Assembly (NCBI GenBank): GCA_017506865.1
Contig: JAFCMP010000490.1
Span: forward strand, 558,001-622,000
Length of the DNA: 64,000 nt
From: Tribonema minus
Lineage: Eukaryota > Sar > Xanthophyceae > Tribonematales > Tribonemataceae
Direction: 5' to 3'
Shown here piece after piece: positions 1-9,255 of this stretch. The position numbers and the translations under genes were made by a program. Within the stretch, counting starts at the first letter, position 1. Every line of letters begins with the position of its first letter. Below the pieces are notes generated by a model that did not search any database, had not been told where the DNA came from, and was given only the letters and a program-made list of their open reading frames with translations.

Positions 1-2
1 CG

Positions 3-3000
3 AGCGTTGACGACAACGAGTGGGCCGGCCTGGTCACACCAACGTTGCATCATAGTGGGGGTTCCACTACGCTGGCCGATGTTGCGGAGGACGGATTGGA
101 CAGCTTGGGGCGTGACGAGGCAGCGGTGGACGCGGCGCGTGTGACGGCATACATCAATGGCCTCATCTCAGCGCTCTACACGCCAGAGAGTCGTACGCGC
201 GGCCCCGGTGCCAGCGATGCTGCCATCTTCCAGTACTATGCTGAGGTGGTAGCGTTGGAGGCGCAGCTACTTCCGCTGACCCAGCAGGTCGAGCCAGGCA
301 AGCTGCGCGGTTCTGTGCATGCTGACGTGCACTCCCTTTTCCGGTGCAAGCTGCGCTCCGCCCGCGCCACGCGCTGCTCATTCATCAAGCGCAGTCTGTG
401 GGACTCTGGTGCGTCCGTCACTGCTATTTCACAGCGCTGCTATGAGCGCCTCGTGGCTAGTGGTGCCATTGACAGCGCTGACGTCCAGAAGCTAACTGCC
501 CCTCGAAGCATTGCCGGTATTGACACGAGCGCTGCCCCGCAGAAGGTCACCACCATTGTGGCTCTGCACTTTGGCGCATTCGGCGCGCATGGCCTTTCCG
601 CACCCGTCATGGCGCTCGTGGTGCCGCATTTGCCGTACGACTTTATTCTGGGGCGCGACTTCATCAACCGTCACCCCTGGACTGCGGTCAACACACCCTT
701 GTACGGCAGTAGCATCAACGACTCCGAACCACCTGGTAGCACCGAGTACAGGTTCAGCAGCACCCCTCCACCTGCCCAGCCCACACGTAGTGACTCAGCG
801 GCCTCCCCATCTCCCTCAACCCCGTGCTACGCGTACGACACGGACAAGCAGTGGGTCGCTGTGGTGCGCGTGGACGCGAATTCACCGGAGACACCTTCAG
901 AGTCCACCTTTCCTGTGTGGATTCAGGTTATGGAGGCAGACGGCGTGACACCAGTGCAGGCCTCGGCGGAGCAGATGGTGCAGGTTCTGGTGACAGCGGC
1001 ACACGCAGGTACTATTGCCAGCACAGAGCTCGCTACGGGCACCTTTGCCAAACCAGTGCTACTGCAGCAACGCGCCAACGCTTCCCTCAACCTGCCACGT
1101 GGCACAGTGCTCGGCAAGGCGATCCCGCTACGCAGTGTACCGGCCAGCAGCATGCAGCGCGAGCACGGCGAGCGCCCGCGCGCGGTCGAGATCTACTGCG
1201 GCGCCTGCGGTATGGCTGAAGGTCTACGCGACTACACCGACATCGCGCTCGCCATCGACCACGAGCAGCGCGCACTAGACATCTATGCCGCAAACCATCC
1301 CGGCACGCAAACATTGCGACGCGACATGGCGCTGTCGGAAACGCGGCGCGAACTCATCGCGGCTATGCGGCGCCTGCAGGCGCAGGTACTCTTCGGCGGA
1401 CCACCATGCACGCGCTACTCGTATGCAGGCACGCGGCTGACTGCACTTGGCATCCAACACCTATATTACATGCTGGAGATTGCCATGGGCGCGGACTGCT
1501 GCCGCCTGCTTCTGCTAGAGAACGTTCCCGGCTTGCAGAGCGCGCCGGAGCTCGCAGAGTTCTTGCGCTGCGCTCGCCACGGTGGTTTCACGCTACAGGA
1601 GGCATTGTACGTACGCGGCGATGACGCGCACCTCGCGCAAACGCGCCACCGCGTGTTCTATGTGCTAGCGCGGCCCGGCAGCGGCGAGCACGACAGCGCG
1701 CGCATGCGCGCGTCCATGGCGCACGCGCGCGAGCTGCTGGCCTTCGCCAAGGCTGGAGCCGCGTACGAGTCAGTGCGTGAGGTCACCGGGGACGTTCCCG
1801 ACAGCAGCGGTCAGCAGCGGCAGTTCTTCACGTCAGTTGGCCGCAACCGTCTCTCCAAGCAGATCTACAGCATGGACGGACCAGCGCCGACTACGCGCGG
1901 CAGCACTTACCGCCGCGACCCCAAGCCCACTGGTGTACAGTGCACCATGCGTCCTATGGATGCCACTCAAGACCCGGCCGAGTTTGCGCGCTCTGAGCAT
2001 CTGCCGTGGTCAGCACTGCGCGCAATTCACAGCTTTCCTGCCACGTACTACAAGTGGGACGCGCCGGAGGGCGGCGACATTGCCGCATATGCGCAGTACC
2101 TTGCCAATGCGGTGGCGCCGCGCATGGCAGAGCTGGTTGGCGACATTTTGCAGCAGAGTGGCGTCTTCCATGATGCTGCAGAACAAGCGGCGCGACCCCT
2201 GCCACCCGAGATTCAGACGCTGATCAACACCGGCACGCACGTCGCTTTCGGCACGTACGGCGTCAAGCTCGCAGCTGCAGCAAGGCAGCGCATGCGCGAC
2301 ATGGCGGCAGGTGCCGCTGCGTCGGCATTGCCTCGCGCGCCCGACAAGTTGCGCGCAGCAGCAGCAGCAGCGCCAGCAGCAGCGGCAGTGGCGGCAGCGG
2401 CGCCTGCGCCGGAGGCAGCAGTGGCGGTACCGACGCCAACTTGTTCGCACCACGCGCGCGTGGCTCCTGCCGCGGCGGCACCTGTGATGACGCCGGCTTG
2501 GACTTCAACGCACGGCGCGCGCGCCGCGGCCTCGGCGGCCGCGGCGGCGCCGGCGACAACATCATCATCTGCGCGCAGCACTGAGACGGTGGTCCCCGCC
2601 GCAGCAGCAGCTGCGCATGCCCCGTCATTGCCCACTTCAACGCGCGCTGCAGCGGCGGCGCCTGCCGCGGAGGCGGCACATGGCACCTTTTCGGGGGGGG
2701 GTGAAGGTGGTGGCAATGCGCTCAGCGGCATCTTTTCGCTGGACATGCGCACGGAGGAGTGGCGCCACACTAGCGACGCGGACACTGACGCGGACGCTGG
2801 AGCGGCTCCCATGGACACGGCGGCGGTGCGCGAGGCGCTGCAGCAGCAGCTGGGTGAGTCAATCTCCTTTGAGCCAGAGCAGGGGGATGCAAAAGTACAT
2901 ATACCTGATAGTGGTGGCGTTGCTTTGGGGACTTATGCTCACGTAGACCCCAAGGTGAACGCAGCACTAGACAAGGCTCGCGCGTGCTTGCCAGCTCATA

Positions 3001-6000
3001 TGTTGGCAGTGCGCGTGGACCTTGAGGGGTGGAATGCGGACCAAGTGGCGCGGCTGTGCTTCATGTTGGCAGAATACGCCAGCAAAACCTTCTCTAAGGA
3101 TAAGTGGGATGTAGGGTTCTGTGATGCCCTGCCTTTCCGCCTTGACTTAAAGGAGGGCACTATGCCGTGCCACGACCGCCCCTACAGGTACTCCCCTGCA
3201 ATGACGGCACTTATCAAGGTTGAGATTGACAAGCTGCTTGCGGCCGGCATCATACGACCCTCTTTGTCCAACTGGGCGTCCCCTGTAGTGGCAGTGCTCA
3301 AGCCAGACGGCACAGCACGAATCACTGTTAACTACAAGAAGCTCAACGCCCAGACTATAGTGCCTCAGATTCCCATCCCCAACATTGAAGACTTGCTCAA
3401 CAGTCTTGGTGGATCCTCTGTCTTCAGCACTATGGACATCACAAGCGGCTACTTCACCTCTGCCATCAGCCCTGATGCCATCCCCCTCACCGCTATGGTG
3501 ACCTCGTTCGGCCTCTATGAGTGGTTGCGCTGCCCCCAGGGCGCTGCCGGTACGCCTGGACATTTTACACGCCTCATGCAGACAGTGCTCGCGGGCCTTA
3601 ATCGCGTGCAGCCCTACATTGATGACGTCATAGTGTCCAGCTCATCCATTGATCGGCACCTCAGCGACCTTAAGGGTGTCTTTGCCCGTTTTGATCAGCA
3701 CGGTATGAAGTTAGCCCCTGCCAAGCTCCACATAGGCTGCAAACACGTCAAGTTTCTGGGCCACATCGTCGGCGTAGATGGCATTAGGCCAGATCCTTCT
3801 AAGGTTCAAGCCCTGCTCGAAATGCCTGAGCCCAGCAACCTCTCGCAGCTACGTGCGTGGCTAGGCCTCGCCAACTACTATCGCCGCTTTGTGCGCAGCA
3901 TGGCTCAGCTAGTGGCTCCTCTCACCGCTCTAATGGCGAAAGGCGCGGAGTTCAACATCAGCAGCGAGCAGCAGCGCGCCATGCGCGCCGTCAACGAGGC
4001 TTTGGCGCTGCATACCGTCATGCGCTACCCCGACTACGCTGCTGCCGCCAGCGGCGCGCGCCCCTTCATCCTCGCCACCGACGCCTGCAAGGAGGGCTTC
4101 GGCGCTGTGCTGTCACAGGCTGACGCCAACGGCGTCGAGCAGCCCATCGCCTTCACCTCCCGCGCGACGCTGCCCAATGAGCGCAACTGGTCTACCACGG
4201 ACTTGGAGGCCGGCGCCATCGTCAACGGCATCAAGAAGTTCCGCCACATGCTATGGGGCACCCCCTTCACGCTCTACACCGACCACCGCGCCCTGCAGTA
4301 CATGGAGTCTATCCGTGAGCGCACCGCGCGCGGCGGGCGCTGGGCAGAGTTCCTCTCAGCGTTCAACATCAATGTGGTGTTCAAGAAGGGCAGCGCTCAC
4401 GGCAACGCCGACGGCCCAAGCCGCAATCCACTTCCCGCAACTGCCGCGGACGCCGCCGAGGCGACGCGCGAGCGGCTCCTGCACGCATACGGCCTGGAGG
4501 CCGTTGATGCCCACCGCCTTGAGGCGCTCGCCACCGGCGAGTACTTGGAGGTTTGCATGCTCATTGTTGACGCATTGCAAGGGGGCGGCATGGCGGAGAT
4601 AGCTGCTATGTCGGAGATGGCGGGCGTGGCTCCGGGGGCGTGCGATGCGTTTGCCCACCATGAGGAGCTGGGGCGGCTTACCCCCGGTGACTGGCAGCGT
4701 GAGCAGTGCGCGGATAAGCAGCTCGGCTCGCTACACGCCTTCTTGGCGGACGGCGCGCTGCCTCACGACGCGGCGCTTGTTACGCAGGTGAAGCAGTGGG
4801 CGCAGCACTGCACTCTGCGCGCTTGTGGCAGCAGTCAGCTTCTAGTGCGCAACCCCCCTGACACCCCCAACGTCACGCAGATTGTTGTGCCCCGTTCCTT
4901 GCGCGCCCTTGTCCTAGATGCCTTTCACGGTAGTGCATGGGCAGGCCATCAGGGCGTTAAGCGCACTTTAGAGCGTGTTCGTGCTCATTGCTGGTGGCCC
5001 AGTTGGACGCGCACAGTCAGCTACTGGGTTAGTCATTGCTGGCCTTGCCAGGCGTACAAGAACACTGGTAAACTCTCGCGCCACCCCCTCGTTTGGCGCG
5101 AGAGACCCTCCTCCCCCTTTCACACCATTGCTATTGACCATTTCGGCCCGCTGCCCCTCAGTAACCGCGGCCACGCCTACATCCTTGTAGTCATGGACTT
5201 ATATAGTGGCTGGGTGTGGTGTTATCCTATCACCCCAGACAACTTCAACTCTGTTGGCACGGCTCACATCTTAGTCAACCAGCACAGCACACTCCATGGC
5301 ACACCTGCCAAACTCCTGAGCGATAGAGGCAGCATTTTCATGTCGGCCCTTGCACGCGCATTCTATCAGCAGATGGGTACGCGCAAACTGAGCACTACCG
5401 CATATCACCCTGAGTGTAACGGCAAGTGCGAACGGTTCATGCAGGAGCTGGCACAAATGTTGGCAATGACAGTCAATAATGCAGCGGGGGATTGGCCAGA
5501 CTGGCTGCCTCATATTGCTTTTGCGCACAACACGGCACACAACCGCGCAACCGGCGCGACTCCATACCTACTTGCCACCGGTCGGGAGGCCCACTACGCC
5601 TTACATCTCCTTCTAGGCAGGTTGCAGAAGCCCATAGCGCCCCCAGGCACGAGCCCCTCCGTAGCTGAGCTTGTACAGGAGCTTACGCAGCGCCAGCGCG
5701 CCGCACACGATGTTGCTGCGCAGCGACACGCGCTGCGTCGCGCCCGTGTGCTGCGGGACAACGAGGCGCTCGCGCGCGCCTTTGGCTTGCGCACACACTA
5801 TGCGGCAGGCGAGCGCGTGTGGTACTACCATGCGCCGCGCACGCATGCTGCCGCCGGCGACATCGACCTCAACCCGACTTCACCTACGTTCGGCACGCCA
5901 CTTCGGACGTTGTTCAGCAAGAAGCTGCTCGACCGCTGGCAGGGCCCCTATAGGGTCCTCGCCGTTGGCCCAAGCGTCTTCGGCGACAAGCCGGTGCAGT

Positions 6001-6860
6001 CCGGTGTACTGGTCATCGACATGAAGGAGGGCCCCACGCGCGTCACGCGCCACCTGGTCAAGCTGTGCCGTGACCCCACTGACGACAGCGAGGGGCCGCC
6101 CGGGACACTGCCGGCCGGTTTTGCCCGCTACCTGCTCGCCAAGCATTGGCATGGCCGATCGCCCGGCTCACTCACTGCCGATGATGTAACCGCCGACCCT
6201 GAGCGTCACGGCGTGGAGGCCGTGATGCGCCATCGCCTTGTTGCGGAGGCGCGCGGCCGCGGGCAGCGCCTGCAGTACCTCGTGCGCTGGGAGGGCAACG
6301 TTGCCAACTCTTGGGAGGACGCATTCAACATGGACGCGTGCCCTACGGCGCTGCACGAGTACTGGACTACGCTGAGCCGCGCCGCCGACTTACGCGATGA
6401 CTTCGCGATCGACGGCGCCGGCACGGAGGTCGTCAGGAGGGAGCTGCGCAAGGCGGAGAAGCAGCGCGGCATCGGAGGCGTCTTAGCTGTGTGTGGGCGG
6501 GGGTCATACGAGCTCGCGCCCGGTGCGCATGTTGTCATGTCGGCACCCAGTAGCAGCATATTGCTGAGCACTGCTGTCAGGGGTATGCAGATCATGGTAG
6601 CCTATCAAATGACTACTTCTGACGGCGCAGTGTACACACAGTGGCATGAGGGTGAGGTCGTGGGCGTAGTCCAATCCGCTAGCCGCACACGCAAGCAGGC
6701 ACCGCGTCTCAGGGTGTTCTGGGTTGCTGAGGGCAAGTACTCGGTACTGCCGCTTAGTGCTGACACGTATGGCACCGCGCCTACGTCACCGCAGGGCACG
6801 TGGTTTCTGTGTGGCAGCAGGGCGCAGGTCAATGCGCTTGAGGGCAACGCAGTGCAGTAG
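3..6860 (+). CDS. Ty3/Gypsy pol polyprotein with embedded C5-cytosine DNA methyltransferase (5' partial)
   Basis: One frame is open from the left window edge to TAG at 6858-6860. Domains in order: a retropepsin (active site DSGAS near 400-415, then ILGRDF near 650); a DNA cytosine-5 methyltransferase at about 1170-2150; an alanine-rich linker at about 2270-2700; a reverse transcriptase (YIDD at 3615-3626); RNase H (acidic residues in ATDACKEG, TDLEAG, TDHRAL, NADGPSR); an integrase with an HHCC finger near 4925-5050 and a D,D,E core (AIDHFG, LLSDRG, KCERF); a GPYR motif near 5940; and a chromodomain-like tail at about 6210-6360 (YLVRWEG, SWEDAF). The methyltransferase keeps motif I (VEIYCGACG, 1185), the catalytic PPC (Cys codon 1407-1409), ENV (1518), QTRHR (1638) and motif X (AYAQYLANAV, 2085). 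Gag must lie left of the window. The absence of stops or frameshifts suggests a young copy. The role of the methyltransferase is inferred: it may methylate element DNA or host chromatin. Confidence 0.93.
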   Translation, partial: SVDDNEWAGLVTPTLHHSGGSTTLADVAEDGLDSLGRDEAAVDAARVTAYINGLISALYTPESRTRGPGASDAAIFQYYAEVVALEAQLLPLTQQVEPGKLRGSVHADVHSLFRCKLRSARATRCSFIKRSLWDSGASVTAISQRCYERLVASGAIDSADVQKLTAPRSIAGIDTSAAPQKVTTIVALHFGAFGAHGLSAPVMALVVPHLPYDFILGRDFINRHPWTAVNTPLYGSSINDSEPPGSTEYRFSSTPPPAQPTRSDSAASPSPSTPCYAYDTDKQWVAVVRVDANSPETPSESTFPVWIQVMEADGVTPVQASAEQMVQVLVTAAHAGTIASTELATGTFAKPVLLQQRANASLNLPRGTVLGKAIPLRSVPASSMQREHGERPRAVEIYCGACGMAEGLRDYTDIALAIDHEQRALDIYAANHPGTQTLRRDMALSETRRELIAAMRRLQAQVLFGGPPCTRYSYAGTRLTALGIQHLYYMLEIAMGADCCRLLLLENVPGLQSAPELAEFLRCARHGGFTLQEALYVRGDDAHLAQTRHRVFYVLARPGSGEHDSARMRASMAHARELLAFAKAGAAYESVREVTGDVPDSSGQQRQFFTSVGRNRLSKQIYSMDGPAPTTRGSTYRRDPKPTGVQCTMRPMDATQDPAEFARSEHLPWSALRAIHSFPATYYKWDAPEGGDIAAYAQYLANAVAPRMAELVGDILQQSGVFHDAAEQAARPLPPEIQTLINTGTHVAFGTYGVKLAAAARQRMRDMAAGAAASALPRAPDKLRAAAAAAPAAAAVAAAAPAPEAAVAVPTPTCSHHARVAPAAAAPVMTPAWTSTHGARAAASAAAAAPATTSSSARSTETVVPAAAAAAHAPSLPTSTRAAAAAPAAEAAHGTFSGGGEGGGNALSGIFSLDMRTEEWRHTSDADTDADAGAAPMDTAAVREALQQQLGESISFEPEQGDAKVHIPDSGGVALGTYAHVDPKVNAALDKARACLPAHMLAVRVDLEGWNADQVARLCFMLAEYASKTFSKDKWDVGFCDALPFRLDLKEGTMPCHDRPYRYSPAMTALIKVEIDKLLAAGIIRPSLSNWASPVVAVLKPDGTARITVNYKKLNAQTIVPQIPIPNIEDLLNSLGGSSVFSTMDITSGYFTSAISPDAIPLTAMVTSFGLYEWLRCPQGAAGTPGHFTRLMQTVLAGLNRVQPYIDDVIVSSSSIDRHLSDLKGVFARFDQHGMKLAPAKLHIGCKHVKFLGHIVGVDGIRPDPSKVQALLEMPEPSNLSQLRAWLGLANYYRRFVRSMAQLVAPLTALMAKGAEFNISSEQQRAMRAVNEALALHTVMRYPDYAAAASGARPFILATDACKEGFGAVLSQADANGVEQPIAFTSRATLPNERNWSTTDLEAGAIVNGIKKFRHMLWGTPFTLYTDHRALQYMESIRERTARGGRWAEFLSAFNINVVFKKGSAHGNADGPSRNPLPATAADAAEATRERLLHAYGLEAVDAHRLEALATGEYLEVCMLIVDALQGGGMAEIAAMSEMAGVAPGACDAFAHHEELGRLTPGDWQREQCADKQLGSLHAFLADGALPHDAALVTQVKQWAQHCTLRACGSSQLLVRNPPDTPNVTQIVVPRSLRALVLDAFHGSAWAGHQGVKRTLERVRAHCWWPSWTRTVSYWVSHCWPCQAYKNTGKLSRHPLVWRERPSSPFHTIAIDHFGPLPLSNRGHAYILVVMDLYSGWVWCYPITPDNFNSVGTAHILVNQHSTLHGTPAKLLSDRGSIFMSALARAFYQQMGTRKLSTTAYHPECNGKCERFMQELAQMLAMTVNNAAGDWPDWLPHIAFAHNTAHNRATGATPYLLATGREAHYALHLLLGRLQKPIAPPGTSPSVAELVQELTQRQRAAHDVAAQRHALRRARVLRDNEALARAFGLRTHYAAGERVWYYHAPRTHAAAGDIDLNPTSPTFGTPLRTLFSKKLLDRWQGPYRVLAVGPSVFGDKPVQSGVLVIDMKEGPTRVTRHLVKLCRDPTDDSEGPPGTLPAGFARYLLAKHWHGRSPGSLTADDVTADPERHGVEAVMRHRLVAEARGRGQRLQYLVRWEGNVANSWEDAFNMDACPTALHEYWTTLSRAADLRDDFAIDGAGTEVVRRELRKAEKQRGIGGVLAVCGRGSYELAPGAHVVMSAPSSSILLSTAVRGMQIMVAYQMTTSDGAVYTQWHEGEVVGVVQSASRTRKQAPRLRVFWVAEGKYSVLPLSADTYGTAPTSPQGTWFLCGSRAQVNALEGNAVQ

Positions 6861-7017
6861 TGTAATGTTCAACTTTGCATGTGATAGTCGTGCATAGCAT
6901 ATGTGCGCTGGGTGAGAGACAGTTAGCATATGGGCTGTGTGCAAGTCTTGCACTTGTGTTGTGTTGTGGATACACATAGTGAAGTCATGGTTGCTTCCCT
7001 GTCGTCGGGCTTAGCAA

Positions 7018-7110
7018 AGCCCTAGGGGGGGTGACTGTGGTGACACTGGGTTGTGTCACCTGTTTCAACGGTCAGTTCTTCAAGGGCCGTTCCGAGACAG
7101 TTCTTGACAG
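7018..7110 (+). other. Candidate polypurine tract and truncated 3' LTR of the Gypsy element
   Basis: A run of seven G at 7025-7031 is followed at 7032 by TG, the usual first dinucleotide of an LTR. The segment up to 7110 contains short internal echoes (TGACTGTGGTGACACTGG). No matching 5' copy is in the window, so the LTR call cannot be confirmed. The same bases could be the 3' flank of the opposing Copia element. Confidence 0.35.
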
Positions 7111-9255
7111 TTACAAAAGTTGAGGTTGGCGATCACTTCGGAGTGAGCGATAGCCTGATAACACACACACACTTGCTCGAGTGCTGCTGTGAGTGTCAGT
7201 GTGCTGTCTGCTCTGTTTGTCAGTGCTCACGTGCAGTGCAAGCACATCAGCCGGCTTGGGCAGTGGCTTGGTGAAGCCGTCTGCGTACTGCTGCTGTGTA
7301 CACACGGCCGTGACATCGATGACTTTGGCTGCCACTTGCTGTCTGGTGTAGTGGTATTTGACGCCAATGTGTCTAGTACGCTGCTGCGCGTAGGGGTTGG
7401 ACGCCAGCTGTAGCGCCCCGGAGTTGTCCTCGTACAAGGGCATGGGCTGCTGGCCACTCACCCCCAGAAAGGCAAGCAGGCCCAGAAGTGGAACCGCCTG
7501 TTGTGACGCGTGGTACAGCGCCACATACTCCGCCTCCGTAGTGGAAGTGGTGACGAGGCCCTGCTTCTTGCTGCGCCATGCGACCGCCGCTCCCGCGAGC
7601 ATGAAGACAAAGCCCGATGTTGAGCGCCTGTCGACCGGGTCGCTGGCGAAGGACGCGTCCGCATAGCCGATCAGTTAAAGCCGCTTGCTGGGCCTGAACG
7701 TGAGATTGTAGTCCTGTGTGCCCTTGAGGTACGCCAGTGCGCGTTTGGCGTTGCGCATGTGATGCTGGCAGGGGCTGCCCATGTGCTGAGCCAGTTGAGC
7801 AACTGTGTAGGCGAGGTCGGGGCGCGTGCTCGTTGACAGGTAGAGCAAGCCCCCGACCATGCTCCTGTAGAGCTCAGCTTGTGCAGGCTCCAAGGCTACT
7901 GAGGTGATGAGCTTGTCACCTTGGTAGACGGCCGGTGTTGGCGCGGGGTTGCAGTTAGTCATGTTGAACCTGCTGAGCAGTGTGGCCGCATAGCTGTACT
8001 GGCCAAGGCTGATGGTGTGGCTGGTGGTGTTGTGAGTGATGTTGATGCCCAAGAACCACTTGAGCTCTCCTAGATCCTTGATGGAGAATCGCTGCTGCAG
8101 CTTGCTGGTGATGCTGGTGATGAGCTGGCCGTTGCTCGTGCCGGTGAAGAAGATGTCATCGACGTAGATGAGAACTTCAAGGATGACGCCGGTCTCGGCG
8201 TCGAACAAGACGCACGGGTCGTAGTCGCAGCTGGTGAAGCCCTGCTGTAGTAGGTAGTCTGACACTGTACGATGCCAGGTGCGGGGACTCTGCTTGAGTC
8301 CGTAAAGGCTCTTGTTAAGCCGTAGCACAAATTGAGTGCCGTCTGCTGCGTGCTGCTCGTACCCCTCAGGTTGCTTGACGTAGACCTCCTCCTCCATGTA
8401 ACTCTGGACGAAGGCGTTGTTGACGTCGATATGGCGAAGCTGCCAGCCGTTGTGAGCTGCCAAGGCGATGACGGTGCGCAGCGATGCCATGTGCATTACT
8501 GGCGCGAAGGTATGCTGGAAGTCGACGCCGGGCTGCTGTGAAAAGCCCTTTGCTACGAAACGAGCTTTGTGTACCACTACCTCCCCCAGCTCGTTGCGCT
8601 TCTCCTTGAACAGCCACCTAGAGCTTACCACGTTCATGCCGCTGGTCCGCGGCACCAGCTCCCAGGTGTTGTTGTCGATGAGGGCGTCGTACTCCTTCTG
8701 CATGGCTGCACGCCACTGTACCGATACTACCGCCTCGCCGTAGCTGCTAGGCTCCGATGAGCTGGTTTCAGCTGCTGCTGCGAACGTTTCGAAAGCGGTA
8801 ATGGTACTGGGCTCCTCGGAGCTGACGCCAGCAACAGCTGCGAATGCCTGAAAAGCATTGAGGTCGGCGCGCTTGGCCGCCAGCTCGTCGCGTAGGGCAG
8901 CTCGCGTCTGGGCGCGAGTGACCGGCCCACGTGCGGGCGGCAGTTGAGGTAGCTGCGGCTGAGGATGGTCGTTTTGCTGCTGCTGCGGCGGCGGCGGTTG
9001 CAGTGGTGGCTGCGGCGGGGCTGCGGGCTGCTGCGTCGCGTCTGCAGGCTGTTGCTGAGGTAGCGGCTGCTCTGGCTCTGGCATGCCGATGGTGATGTAC
9101 TGCTGTTCAAGCTGCACACCGGTGGGAAGTGCAGGCGCGTCGCGAGGGTCCTCGATGAATGTGACATGACGCATCTCTATGATGCGCCGCGTAGACTCGT
9201 TGTAGACGCGGTAGGTGTTGCTCTGCTCCGCGTAGCCGAAAACCTCCCCCGCCAT
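7111..9255 (-). pseudogene. Copia reverse transcriptase and RNase H, interrupted by a stop
   Basis: From 9255 the frame reads FGYAEQSNTYRVYN, then a proline/glutamine-rich linker, then RT (NNTWELVPR, SSRWLFKEK, KARFVAKGF, HIDVNNAF, LNKSLYGLKQSP, IYVDDIFF) and the start of RNase H. TAA at 7675-7677 falls between PSKRL and LIGYADASF. After the stop the same frame continues to 7111 with RNase H motifs (TTEAEYVAL, YEDNSGA, YADGFTKPL). One nonsense mutation therefore splits an otherwise good RT-RNase H. Confidence 0.88.

Larger units (their letters stand above)
1..7110 (+). mobile_element. Ty3/Gypsy (chromovirus-like) LTR retrotransposon, 5' end outside window
   Basis: The protease, RT, RNase H, integrase order defines Ty3/Gypsy. 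After the pol stop come about 160 bases of non-coding DNA, then a G-run (7025-7031) followed directly by TGACTGTGG, the layout expected of a polypurine tract and the start of a 3' LTR. Only about 80 bases remain before the coding region of the opposing Copia element begins, so the LTR is either truncated or its end cannot be recognised here. The 5' LTR, primer-binding site and gag are not in the window. Confidence 0.8.

Noticed and set aside
163..6850. Many open frames on the opposite strand and in other frames of the Gypsy pol
   Set aside because: They are shadows of one GC-rich coding frame, with alanine/arginine/serine-rich low-complexity products and no motifs.
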